64,000 bases of DNA from the NCBI GenBank assembly GCA_963675135.1, contig OY776125.1:27762565-27826564 (forward strand), in the 5' to 3' direction. Source of the stretch: Galeopsis tetrahit (Eukaryota > Streptophyta > Magnoliopsida > Lamiales > Lamiaceae). The notes under the pieces are model-generated. The model made no database searches, was not told where the DNA came from, and saw only the letters and a program-made list of their open reading frames with translations. Shown here piece by piece: positions 11,430-23,011 of the stretch (position 1 is the first letter of the stretch; each line of letters opens with the position of its first letter). Both the position numbers and the translations under genes were made by a program.

Positions 11430-12022
11430 GCATTTCCACAGTGTACGATTCACACAATGGAGGTGTAAATCGCCGTCCAGCCAACATCTCTCCAAGCTCT
11501 GATCCGCCCCCTCCTTCTCGACAACAGTGGAGGTGTAAATCGCTGCACCAGGCCGGCCACCCATTGATTTTCACACATTGGATGTGTAAAAACCCCCACC
11601 CACCCCTCTCAGCTCTCTCTCTTCCGTCTCTTCCGCGACCATAGAAACATATACGTCGCTCTCCAATATTATATGACTCTTCAATTACTGCTATGAGATT
11701 CAGATTCGTTTTTTCGAATGATTTATTGAATTTTTTTTTATCTAGTTATTTGTATATTACTTGTAGGAATTTGGAGATATAAGTGTTAGTTCATACAAGT
11801 ATCCATTTTATTCTGTTCTATGGTTTAATTTATAAGATTTTGCACTATTCAAATGGATTGAAAAGTGAAGTAAAAAAATTCTTCAATTTATCTTTGAAAT
11901 CCTGTGTTTTCTAAGGCAGTGTTATTCAATCTATGCAGTTGAGGAAAAAAATGGAGGGTACAGTGTTTGCCCCTACTTTGGATTTAGATGGAATGAAGCA
12001 TGTCAAGTCAGAAAATGGAGTA
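11430..12022 (+). pseudogene. orphan 5' part of a glycolipid transfer protein 1-like gene
   Basis: GLTP1-type proteins move glycolipids between membranes. 11951-12022 encodes 24 residues, MEGTVFAPTLDLDGMKHVKS and four more, closely resembling the conserved N-terminus of plant GLTP1. It looks like a real exon: a branch/pyrimidine tract and tatgcag acceptor precede it (exon from 11940), and a gtgagt donor follows at 12023. Upstream (about 11430-11720) is pyrimidine-rich, UTR-like sequence. No further GLTP exon was seen before the next gene at 16.9 kb, so this is a fragment, or a gene split by insertions too large to see here. Confidence 0.5.
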
Positions 12023-12335
12023 GTGAGTATCTGCAAAATTGAAGTTTGCTCATTAGATGAACATATCATATACAATAGTAGTTAATTAAGCAGAAATTCA
12101 ATAATCTTAGATTCATTTGATTAGTTGCTTTGTATAAATTGATTTTGTATATTGGAATGTTTGGAGTCATGATAATTGTAAAACGTCTTTTCGTCTGATT
12201 TATATCTGTTTCTTGAAATATCTTATACAGGGGAGTAAGACACCAAGAACATGAATTTTTTAAATTTGGGGAGCTTGAAAACAAGTACACCTAATTTACT
12301 AGAGTAGGGTCAATTGTAGATACAAGTAATTTGGG

Positions 12336-12560
12336 AAGTATATGCAATTATCGGTTGCATATATAAAAAAAATGCAAGTATATTTAAAATTATATGCACT
12401 TATCGGTTGCATATAATAAAATATGCATATAGAATTTATGATACAATCTTATATTAATATTATGCAATGCACATATTTGATATATGCATCCCCTATAAAT
12501 ATGCAATGCACATATTATGTATATGCATCAAACTATCAAAAATATCATACAAATATGCAA
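12336..12560. repeat. short direct repeats of TATGCA words
   Basis: Two copies of a phrase ending atcggttgcatata lie at about 12336 and 12395. Three copies of atatgcaatgcacata-like sequence lie at about 12462, 12498 and 12554. No function is implied. Confidence 0.6.
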
Positions 12561-14089
12561 TGCACAAATACACATCTTAAAAAACCAACGATTTCTTACA
12601 TGCGAAAACTCATTTGTACAATCACACGAGTAGATGAAAAGACGAAACAAACATACCTTCAATCATTTTCCTTCAACTATAATTTAGGGATAATCTCTTA
12701 CCTTTTTAAAATTTAATTCATTTGACTTTTCATATTTTACATTAATCAAATTAAATGATTCAAATCTGAAATTAAGTATAATTATTTCAATTTCGAGCTT
12801 TGGAACATCGAATAAGGAAAACAATTTAAAAAAATTAAGTGTAATTAATTGCACGTTTAAGTTTAAAAAGAAAGAGAAATTATTAACATTGCTTAAAAAA
12901 TAAAAATTTTAGTGAAGTGATGGTTATAAAATTCATAGAGCTAATTCAAAATCTGGAAAGAATATTATAATGTTGGCGATTTCAGGTTTCAACGCTTCGA
13001 AGCTTCGAAATACTCTCTGAAGATCAGGCCACCGCTTAAATATGCACTGGAAAGAAGCTAGGAGAAATTTTGGGTAATATCCTTTCTTAATTAAAAACAG
13101 TGCGAGATTCTAGGCAAAATATCTCACACATTAATTTAAATTTAAAAATGTTGACTTTCCTAATTTTGCTTAACATAATTAATTGAATTCGAAAATCATA
13201 CCTAATTCGAAACCAGGGGCATAATAGACTATAACTAGTTCATTTTGTCCTAAATTGTTTTATTAAAAAATTTTGTCTTGAAACTTAAAGTCTTAGAGTG
13301 AATTGTCCTATTCTGTTTTTTCCCCAAAGTTAATATATAATGCCCTGAAAAAGAAAGTGTGGAGGTTATTGTGGAATGGATGGAGAATAATATTTTACAC
13401 CGTACCCCCGAATGTAAAATCCTGAATCCGCCACGGTTTTATATTTAAAAAAAAAAAGTTAAAATATTGATAATGAAGATGTATTTTGTGTATTAAGTAT
13501 TTTTTTTTTTATTATTCAACAATCTGGCACACAAGCCGGTGCACTTTGCTCTTACCTCTCCAAATCCTCACAAAGTAGATTGGAATTACAAAAACTTATC
13601 ATTTCATACATGAAATATAAGTAATTAAGGTAAAATGCTAAAATAATTATATGTAAAATAGTTCGTTTTTAAAATTTATCTTAAACATATTTCACACAAG
13701 TGTTGTTCATAGGTTGATTTTTTAAATTTGAATTTTGAATATGAATAATGTTATGTAGCATTGTCTATGGTTCAAAATTGATTTAATTAGAAAATGAAAT
13801 TCGTCTCATGCTGAGTTGTGCACGAGTCGATACACAAGACCTTCTCATTCTAAGATGAACAATTAAAATCAAAAGCATAATTTTGGCCAAAAGATACCAT
13901 CATTAAATCAAACCAAAATGTGAATATCAAATTAATTGGTAATTGAGTTAAAAAAAAAAAAAAAAAAAATCCACCAACCAAAGTATATAGTATAAAAGTG
14001 AACTTCACTCAAATTCATGAAATTTTCGATTCGATCGGTGAGCCTTTGTTTTGGAGATAGACTTCTCATCAAGTGTTCCTCTCGAAACT
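12561..14089. other. spacer with a hAT-end relic
   Basis: No gene is seen. 13385-13436 (acccccgaatgtaaaatcc then tgaatccgccacgg) resembles the 3' end of a hAT element of the CAGxGGCGGATCCAG class. The rest is A+T-rich. Confidence 0.4.
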
Positions 14090-14580
14090 CTAATTTTGGG
14101 TGAGACCGTCTCACAGATTCTATTATGTGATACGGATCTCTTTTGATCCACACATATATATATATATATAAATAAATAAATAAAGTGACAACGTTTGAGT
14201 AAAAAGTGATAATGTTTAAATAAAAAAAGATATCCCCTTCGTCCGCATATAAGCTTCACGTTACTTTTTAGCACAAAGATTAAGAAAAGTGATTAAATAA
14301 TAGATATAGTACAAGTGATGTGATTGAGAGAGGAGATAGATAGAGAGAAAAAGTCAGATATAAAGTGAAGTGTAACAAAAAATACTTACCAAAAAAGTAT
14401 GGAAAACTTATAGGCGGATGGACCAAAATGGTAAAAACCGTAAAATGGGAAGTTTATAGACGGACGGAGGAAATAGTTACTTTTATTAAAAACATTATCA
14501 CTTTTACTTAAACATTATCATTTTTTTTACGAACATAAAATTTGGAGGAAAAACTGGATGGTCCAACCCAAAATCTAGAA
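14090..14580. mobile_element. repeat of the GAGACCGTCTCAC family, split by a MITE
   Basis: It starts gggtgagaccgtctcaca and carries the phrase gagtaaaaagtgataatgtt on one side and attatcacttttacttaaac (the reverse complement) on the other. It therefore has an inverted-repeat interior. A related copy lies at 56615-56930. A Stowaway MITE (14231-14475) separates the two halves. Confidence 0.55.
14231..14475. mobile_element. Stowaway-like MITE
   Basis: The ends are tccccttcgtccgcatataa and, inverted, tcctccgtccgtctataaac. The element is about 240 bp and sits between TA dinucleotides. The internal phrase agtgatgtgattgagagag is shared with the MITE at 55471. Confidence 0.7.
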
Positions 14581-16990
14581 TATTGATTAAAAGGAATTCG
14601 TCTCACTCACGAAAAACGACTCACACAAGTTTATTTCTCCCTCGATTGTCACTAACTCTTGAGTGTGACCACCTACCGTTAATTTTTACATCCGGACTGA
14701 AATTGACAGTTTCTTCATCGATTTCACATGTTGGAATTTGTTCCATACCAATATATGAGTGTCACCTTTCGATTGATTCGGTTAAATCAGTAAACTCTTT
14801 TTCCAAAACCTAATCGAATCTCGTAAAAATTGAAATTCAAATAGCCATATTCCTAACTTCAATTTGATTTAACCTAATCAAGTCTCGTGAATATTGATAT
14901 ATTGAAATAGCCAAATTATTACTTTCAATGACCTAACCTTTTTTTTCGTCTCAATTGCAAATTAAATAACCACATTTTAATTACGTACAAATAAATCACC
15001 AACTATAAATATTACAACAAATTATTCTTTCAATCAGTCACTTTTGTGCCCATGTGTAACGTGATTCAAACAATATCGTTTTCACCCATTAATTATGAAG
15101 AGGCTGAAAGGAACCCCTTTATTTTACTGTAACAATTCGACAGACGTTAATGGAGATGAAAAGAGCAATAATATGGCAATTCATTTGCTTTTCTACTTAG
15201 ATTTCCACTATATAATATACCTACTTTTTCCCCTTTTTTATTCATTTTGAAATCACAATAAAATATACCACATACATTATCTGGTGGGGCTTATTCAACT
15301 TCTCACTATAGTCTCCAATTAAATTAAAAAAAAATTGGTAGGTGGAGATCTACGTGTCTCCTTAAAAAGACACACACACATGCATGTATTTGTATAAAGA
15401 AACAAAAAATATTCTACTCAAGAATGAACAACAAAAAACAGCTGAGTGTTGTGATTTCTAAAAAATATTTAATCCACTAATAGTCAATAAAAGTAATGAT
15501 TGGGAGCATTATGGTGTATCTATATTTGTGCATTATTATATTGCAATATACAAATAAGGGTGCATGGGCGCTTATATGTATTATTAGCCCATTTAAACAT
15601 TTAAAAATGAGATATAAAATTCGCAAATCCTTGTAAGTTAGTCGAGTTAAATTGAGTCTTTTTTAAAAAAATCGTGTAAAAGTATTATGAATTTGTGGAG
15701 AATTGCTCAACTCACTTGGACATTTGGGCTCAATTGAGAAAGAGGTTCATTCACCTGGTGGATCCAAAATTTAGAATTTTGGAATAAGAAAGATTAAATT
15801 TGAAAATTTAGGTACAATTTTAGATGTCGCATTTTTTTTATTTTTAAGACATTTTATTATTGTTTAGTTTATTTTTATCTAAAAAAAATACAAAATTTTC
15901 AATTTGATGTACCCCAAATTTATACACAGATCTGACTCTTGGATTTATTAAGTTGATAATTTAATATGAATTCTGAATTTAAGTCCAGAACGTGAATAAG
16001 CCTAAACTCTAATACCATAAAAAAATATTACTTCGTCTAAAACTTCGAATTGAGTACACTCTCGATGGAGAGAGGAATATGATTTTTTAAAACTAAATTT
16101 GCTGTCAATTTCCACGAAAACTAAATCCCTAACCAAAAAATGAACATGAAGGGTGATGTGGCGTGCACCAAATTAAGCACTGTATAAATAAATATAGTAT
16201 AAAAAATGTGCAATGATATTACAAACTTTTAAAATATGACTACTAGTGGGCGGAATTTCCAACATTATACTTTTGGGCGGAATTTCCAATATTATAACAT
16301 TTGTCACAGATTTTTTTTTGTTAAATGTTCAATTGTAAGCAAATATTTAATCGTCAATAGCTAGGTTGAAAATATTGGTATGGATAGAAATATTTAAATT
16401 TTAAATTTAATTGCAAACTTTTAAAATTCGTCCATGACTACGAGAAGGAAGGAAGGAATATATTATTCAAAATCAAGAAACAGACTCTTATTATTTTATG
16501 TCGAAAAACCGACAAATCCAATTATCCCTGCTTCAACCCATCCATGATTGTAAATTTCTTACATATGAAGTTTAAAACAAAAGTTAAAAATCCAATGAGG
16601 CTAAATAAATCCCACTTTGAAGTTTGAACTACACATGAAAACTTTCTTGGAGTTAGCATATCTTCCAACACTGTCGTACTACTTATCAAACAGCAATTAC
16701 ATTAAAAACTGGGTTCATCAAACTTAATAGTATGAATCTAATTGTAAACTCCAAATACAGACAGACTGAACAAAAAAGATAGAAACTTCATCCCATTAAC
16801 ATTAATAACATTTACATTACAGCTGGTCTGTTTCTCTAACATCATCAACTCAGAAACAGAACAAAAGACAAAAGGGTAAGTAAGTAATTATACTAACACT
16901 TCCATTTCATAGCTCTGTTTTTCAGCACAACATTACACTACTACTCCATAATCTAGCTACTTTACTCTATAGACAAAGGTTATCTACACG
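14581..16990. other. spacer and PPCK downstream region
   Basis: No gene is seen. 15755-15942 (ggtggatccaaaatttagaa ... cagatctgactctt) may be a small hAT-type MITE relic. A 22-bp direct repeat containing gggcggaatttccaa lies at 16249 and 16275. The part nearest 17000 would be the 3' UTR of the minus-strand kinase gene. Confidence 0.4.
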
Positions 16991-17017
16991 CTCCGATTCT
17001 CGACAACTCAAAACTTC

Positions 17018-18892
17018 TCAAGCAAGGATTGCCACCCCTCTCGAGTCCCCATTGCTCGTCATCCATGGATGCCCTTCACCCAATACACAAATTTATTATT
17101 ATTATTGTTCAATTATTCAATTACAAGAAATCATCATATCAAGATTGGGTTAACTAATAAAATGTCATCACAAGGAAAAAATATTAGGCTGATTAAAGCA
17201 ACCTTAGCTGTCTCTCTTTAACAAGAAACAGCTAATAGCACCAAATTAATTAAACGGCACAAATAATGACAAAATTGAAATAACAAAACATGGTATTCAC
17301 CAAAAACAGAGAAAACAACTTTGAAATGTGCACCGATTGATATAGTAGTATTCATATGCTTACTCAAAACTTGGTCTGCTGAGAGCCTTCTAGACACATC
17401 CTTGCAAAGCATCCGTCTCAGTAAGTCCTTAGCTTCAGCTGAAATCGAGGTGAAAACGCTTCTCGGAAATCTCAAATTCGCCCTAAGAACCGCCTCAAAA
17501 ATCTCGCTCACCGACTCCCCATAAAACGGAGGGATCCCCGCTAGCATGATGTACAAAATGACTCCAGCACTCCACACATCAACCGTTTCGTTGTACTCAC
17601 ATCCGGCTAATACTTCTCGAGCAACATAGTAGGGCGTCCCAACTATGCCCGACATTAGGCCTCCGTTACCAAAACAGTCAGCCGAACCAAAATCCGCGAG
17701 TTTTAGCTCGTTGTAGCTGTTGAAGAGAATGTTATCGGGTTTGATGTCCCGATGAGCTACTCCGTTTCGGTGGCAGTGTGCTATTGCCTCCATTAATGGT
17801 ACCTAATGCAAAATAATAAGCAAATCAATCAGTACTGGAATTACCTTCTCTGAATACAGCAACTTCCCTAAATAAATTTCAATGAAAATTGAGATTACAT
17901 TTGGAAAATTGGTAAATAAAATTTCGACAACAATGAGGCAAAAACTATATTTGCTCAAACCTAGTGTGGTAATTAAGTGAGTAGTTAAAACAATGTTCTC
18001 CATATCTTTCAGAAAATCCATTAATGAACACCACAATGGAATATTAATGGCAACTTCATCAAAAAAAATAGAGTAAAATACAAATTTTCAGGAGAAATTA
18101 GGAGTATGATATTAGCATTAGAATCTGGTCAATTTTTTTTCCTTAATTAAGAACAGAATTTTATAGTTCATGCTCGACTAAGAAGACAGAATCTGAAATT
18201 CCTCTAATTTCTACGCATCTAAACAAATCATAAAGCTCCCCAAATCATCTAATCTACAAGAAAAAGATACGATTGTCGAGAATATACATAAAAAGATGCA
18301 GAAACACAAATTAACCGATCCACGCGCGATTTTTCTTTTTGTAACTAATTCAAGTAGAAAAGGGGAACAAAATCGAAGAATTTTCTCACTTAATATTCTG
18401 AAATCCAACTTACCGTGTTAAGGTGTAAAATCACCTAAAATTATCGCCTACAGAAATCGCACACAAAAATTGTTAAGCTTCTGATTAATTTCACATTCCA
18501 AAGAAAAAAAAAATCAGAAATAAAAAGTAATTGAAAACAGAACCAACCATTATTCGGCGAGCTTCAGATTCAGAGAAAACAGGTTGGGACGAAATCCGCT
18601 CGAGTAGATCGCCACCGCCACAATACTCCAAAACCACATGCAAAAACTCATCATCCTCGTAAACATCGAAAAATTGGACGACATTGGGGTGACCGGAGAG
18701 GAGCTGCATGAGCTTGGGCTCATTGTGAAGGCACTGGCTGTCGACGGCGTCGTTTTGGATGAGGCGCTTGTCGATTGATTTGAGGGCGAAGCACTCTCCG
18801 GTGAGGGCAGAGTGGCACCTCGATACGACGCCGTACTTGCCCCTCCCAACCTCCTCGCCCACAGTATAGTCTCTCTCCAGTAATCCGCTCAT
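17018..18892 (-). CDS. PPCK: phosphoenolpyruvate carboxylase kinase
   Basis: PPCK is a minimal Ser/Thr kinase of the CDPK group that phosphorylates PEP carboxylase near its N-terminus and relieves malate inhibition. I read three exons: 18892-18548, 17802-17364 and 17073-17018. All junctions are GT-AG in consistent phase. The product is 279 residues, the usual PPCK length, with a kinase domain and no EF hands. Visible motifs are the Gly loop GRGKYGVV (16-23), Lys38, HRD at 132-134 with IKPDN, DFG at 152-154 and GTPYYV at 170-175. The APE motif reads A-R-E (176-178), an unusual change. The last exon begins within the RHPW turn, where PPCK genes usually carry an intron; the first intron (745 bp) is in addition to that. 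The ATG at 18892 was chosen because the frame upstream is unlike kinase sequence. PPCK is usually controlled through transcription. Confidence 0.9.
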
Positions 18893-19040
18893 TACTTTTT
18901 GTGTTTCTCTCTCTAGAAAAAAGATAATAAGAGTAGTACGGTTAGTGGAAAAGTGGGGCATATATATCGAGAGAAGAGAGAGAGAGAATCGCCGGAGGTT
19001 GAATTTGGAATGGAATATTCTGGTATTGAGGAGTTCCAAT
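18893..19040 (-). promoter_or_regulatory. PPCK promoter region with TATA-like box
   Basis: On the minus strand a gatatatatgc box (18959-18969) lies about 70 bp upstream of the start codon and is followed by a CT/GA-rich leader. The spacing suits a TATA box with a short 5' UTR. No transcript start can be read from sequence alone. Confidence 0.45.
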
Positions 19041-19641
19041 ATTTTGATACGTGGACTCTTGTTCAGGGAGTTAACGGAGGGTTGACGGAGTTAACTTTGG
19101 GAAAACAAAATGGTTAATTGCACCACACACCCGAAAAACTTTATTGTAATTTGTAAAATTAACTGATTTTTTTTTTTTTAAAATAGAATTAACGACTTTA
19201 TTTATCTTTTTTCTTCAAGTATTAAAATTTTGAAACTAATGAAGTGAAAAAGGAAAAAAATAGATAAAATTGTTAATTGGTTAGTTAAAAAGAATCACTT
19301 ACTTTACTAAATCACATGGAATTTCGTGCCATTTTTAAAAAGCGAAGAAAATTTAGCACAACATTTTTAAATTATGGAAAGGTTTTGTGCAATTAACTCA
19401 TTTGGTAAAATGGAAAAAAAAGATATGAATACAGAAATAAAAATGCAGTTTAACTATTTGAGATGTATGGTAACTATTTGAGAGATGCAAGTATGATGGA
19501 TTCATTAGTTTTTTTGGAATCAAAGTTGTAACAGTATAATTAAATGCACATTATGACTTTGATTCTCCACCCTTAAAACTTTCCAATTAAGCACTCATTA
19601 ATTATTCAACTAACAAAATAAAATTAGTGTCCTAATTAATA
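19041..19641. other. spacer upstream of PPCK
   Basis: A+T-rich non-coding DNA with no recognisable element. Confidence 0.5.
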
Positions 19642-19966
19642 CTCCCTCCATTTTTGAATAAGTGTCACTTTAACATTTTTCAACAAATTAAGATATTAAA
19701 TTGTGGTCAATATTACCCTTCATTAATGATAAATAATTTTGATATTAAATTTTTGTTAAATAAAGAATGTGGTCAAGAATGTATGTGGTATTCATATGTA
19801 CAATATTTATGATTTTTCCATGATTTATGCTACTATATTAATTGAAATTGAAGGCAAATTATGTTATAAGGGTAAAATTGTCAAAATTAAAGAAAAAAAC
19901 ACAGAATGACACTTATTATAAAAATAATTAAAATGGTAAGTGACACTTATTTAAAAGTGGAGGGAG
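19642..19966. mobile_element. Stowaway-like MITE, complete
   Basis: It runs from ctccctccatttttgaataa to ttaaaagtggagggag. The inverted ends share the ctccctcc...gaataagtgtcact pattern over about 25 bp. A TA dinucleotide flanks each side (19640-19641 and 19967-19968). Length is 325 bp, with no coding capacity. Confidence 0.85.
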
Positions 19967-20470
19967 TAGTATTTAAAAGATGAGAATCTTCTTCATGTTT
20001 TCCTCTTTGAAATCTTAAAAATGGAAATAAATAAGTCAGCCCGTGGATTAGCATGAGATTCTTGGCCATCTATATAGCCAAAATCAATTAACACATATTG
20101 CTGTTTTTAAAAGGAGTCCAAAATATTCTTAAAAGTGATATGTGAATATTATTATGCATGTCCACATTAGTGATCAACTATATCAAAACTGTTAAAAAGT
20201 TATAAATAAATCAATTACTATCTTTTAATGTCCCTATGAGAGTTAAAGGTGCAAAAATCTTCTTGTCATAGGAGTTAGATTATATTGGATCCACCTTAAT
20301 ATATTCAATTATCATATATTTAAATTGAAAGTACATATTCTTGAAATGAGCTTTTAAACGTAAACTTCATTCATAAAACGTGAGTGATGAATTAATGATG
20401 TACCCTTCAATGTTGAGTTTTTATAAGGAGTTAAATTAATTGCGATGCAAAATATTGTACATTTTATATT

Positions 20471-20654
20471 GTACTCTTTTCGTTCCACAATAACTTTTAT
20501 ATGTAAGTGGATACACATATTAAAAAAATGTAATAATAAGTACTTCATTCGTTCCACTATAAGTTTCTCATTTTTATTTTTTGAACGTCTCACAATAAGT
20601 TTTGCATTTCATTTTTTGGCAAATTATTTTCTCTCTATTTTATTTATTATTTTA
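20471..20654. mobile_element. two truncated Stowaway-like MITE ends
   Basis: 20471-20540 (ctcttttcgttccacaataa) resembles the start of the MITE at 10922. A second start, tcattcgttccactataag, follows at about 20544. Each lacks its right end. The second is cut by the inverted-repeat element that begins near 20655. Confidence 0.5.
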
Positions 20655-21488
20655 TTATACTTCATCTAATGATAAATTTTTTTAAATATAACATTTTTTA
20701 TGAGTGGTTTCTAAAATGTAATAAAAATGGAAGAAATTTTGAATTTAGACAAAGGTCTGGGTGTCACCCTAGCTTTTTGAAAAGGTCTGGGTGCCACCCT
20801 ATCTTCTTAATTTAAAAACCGAAAAAATAAAAAAATAGCAAGAAACTCATCTGTCAAGAGAGTCTTTTACACGGTTTGCGAGGATGGTGTGGCAGATGGG
20901 CCTTTTCATTCCCGAGAATTTTGTCTCTTGTGAAGGCATGAGTGCTAGTAGAGCCTCTTAAAAAGCTAATAGCCCTTCCTTCCGTTATTAAAACTAATGC
21001 ATACCTTCCTTCCCATTACAATACCTCCCCATTTCATCGGCCAAACTTGAAAAAAAAATGTCATAAACCCTTTTTTTTTTTTTTTTGCAAACTCAAAAAT
21101 TTGTTCATTGCAACCTTCTTTTAAACTCAAAAATTTGTCAACCGGCATACCTTCCCATTTTACAATATTTTTCTTCTTCTTATTTAGAAATACACAAGCT
21201 TTTCTTTAAATTTGATAATTCTCTTTAAATTTTGTTATTTATATAAATATTTGTTAATACATTTAATTTGTTTAATATACTAATGAGTTAAAAATGGTTT
21301 CAGTTGTTGGACGTGACAATTTCAATTATTGGACGTGACGATTCGGTTGTAAGAGATTATAAAGAATCATCGCAAAAGTTGGTAATAATTTATTTTGATA
21401 ATTGCATGATTTTTTATTTTTATGGTGTTTGATATGTTTTATGGTTATGTTATTATTAATTTTGAGGCATATAGAAGTAGTAGATTGA

Positions 21489-21604
21489 CGAAGTTGGATA
21501 GCTCAAGTGGTTAGAGCACCACTACATAGGCTTTAGATCCTGGGTTCGAGTCATGGGAGGGGAAAAAAGGGATGGGTATTTAATGTAATTCAAAAAAAAA
21601 AAAA
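21489..21604 (+). mobile_element. tRNA-derived SINE with 14-bp target duplication
   Basis: The head has an A-box-like tagctcaagtggttagagc and a B-box-like gggttcgagtc about 35 bp later, as in tRNA-derived SINEs. A short unrelated body ends in a run of about 15 A. The 14-bp sequence aagtagtagattga occurs immediately before (21475-21488) and after (21605-21618). The stretch is about 115 bp. It is not a tRNA gene: the tRNA-like part does not close into an acceptor stem and an A tail follows. Confidence 0.85.
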
Positions 21605-21840
21605 AAGTAGTAGATTGAATTTTGATGTAATATATGGAATATTGTGTCATATTATGTTTAATTTTGTTTAATATGATGTTTGAATTTTGATGTAATATAT
21701 GGAATATTGTCATACGGAGTATTTTTATGATGTTTGAATTTGTTTAATTTAAAACATGAGAATATTGAATTTTGATGTAATATATGGAAATATTATTTTT
21801 ATAAGTAATATATGAAATATTGAATTTCGAGACATATTTT
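21605..21840. repeat. diffuse direct repeats
   Basis: The phrase ttgaattttgatgtaatata followed by tggaatatt occurs at about 21615, 21679 and 21767, with looser copies up to 21840. It lies inside the inverted-repeat element. Confidence 0.7.
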
Positions 21841-22826
21841 TGTGTAACCTTGAAGTTATAATTAAAATTATTTGATAGGTATCTAGTTTTAAATTTCATC
21901 GTATTGACAAAATCGGTAATAATAAAATACAGTAAATTAATAAATGTTTCTATTTTTCTTCCTTAAAAAAGTAATTTGATCAATAAAAATATATGATAGA
22001 CACATTGGGAATTTTTTTAGAATTGAGAAATAAATGTTAGTAATGCCTTTTAAAAAAATTTAATACTTTAATTGACACTCTTTATTAAAATAACTTGATT
22101 ATATGTAATACCTTTTCTTACACTCTAAAATTGTTGTATTAGTGTTAACTTAATATATTTACTAAATAGTGTATTAATAGATAAATTAGATTCGGAATAA
22201 TTCGGCTATTTAATTAGATTCAGAATAATTTCTTTTGACTTTATTAGAGCACGCATATTTCTGTGTTCTTCCGATGAAATGGGGAGGTATTGTAATGGGA
22301 AGGAAGGTATGTTTTTTTTTTTGAACAGTAAACATATATTGCTTTTGAGTACATGGGGTACTCAACCCGTAATGTTACAGTTTCTTATCTACATCGTATT
22401 TTCACACCTTTCTTCCTTCGATTTTGTTGTTACTCAATCATGCATAATTTTGGATCATACCACCAAGCTGCTATAGATGAATTACAAGTAATCAAATTGT
22501 TTCCTCCCATCCACGTCCATAGGTTAATCTTTATGCTTTCTATCGATTTTTTCACATCTAATCCTTATCCTGAAAAATATTTATCGTTCCTGCTTCTCCA
22601 TATCTCCCAAACGGCTGCTACCCATAAGCTTGTTTCCATCTTTTTTCTGGTTGTATTGCTCCCAAGCAGATCACTGTGTTGAAGGAAATGGGTTGCCATT
22701 GTACTGTTTAGGACAGTGTGCACCTTGCACCATTTTTGGCATTCACCCCATATTTTCTTTGCAAATTTGCAGTTTAGAATTAAGTGAGAATTGCTTTCTA
22801 TTTCCTCCCCACACGGCCTACATACT

Positions 22827-23011
22827 ATAGAAATTAGGAATTGTATTTTTATTGAGAATATTTGCTGATACATTGATAAATACAGTGTTTCTGTAGAGAT
22901 GATTGCGGAAGATACACAGTAATATTTGAATTTGAATGTAACAATAATCCTACAATTATGTGATTAGATTAGTAAAGACTTATCTAGAACTATCTTGATA
23001 AGTTTTACTAA
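22827..23011. mobile_element. 185-bp insert with 8-bp target duplication
   Basis: This insert splits the zinc-binding region of the LINE. It is flanked by tacatact on both sides (22819-22826 and 23012-23019). Removing the insert and one copy restores the LINE frame. The insert ends show no convincing terminal inverted repeat. Its family is not recognised; an 8-bp duplication would suit a hAT MITE. Confidence 0.7.

Noticed and set aside
18550..18849. 99-aa Ser/Thr-rich minus-strand ORF
   Set aside because: It overlaps PPCK exon 1 in another frame and is its shadow.
21489..21560. Possible tRNA gene (A- and B-box-like sequences)
   Set aside because: The sequence lacks a pairing acceptor stem, is followed by a short body and an A tail, and is flanked by a perfect 14-bp duplication, so it is a SINE.
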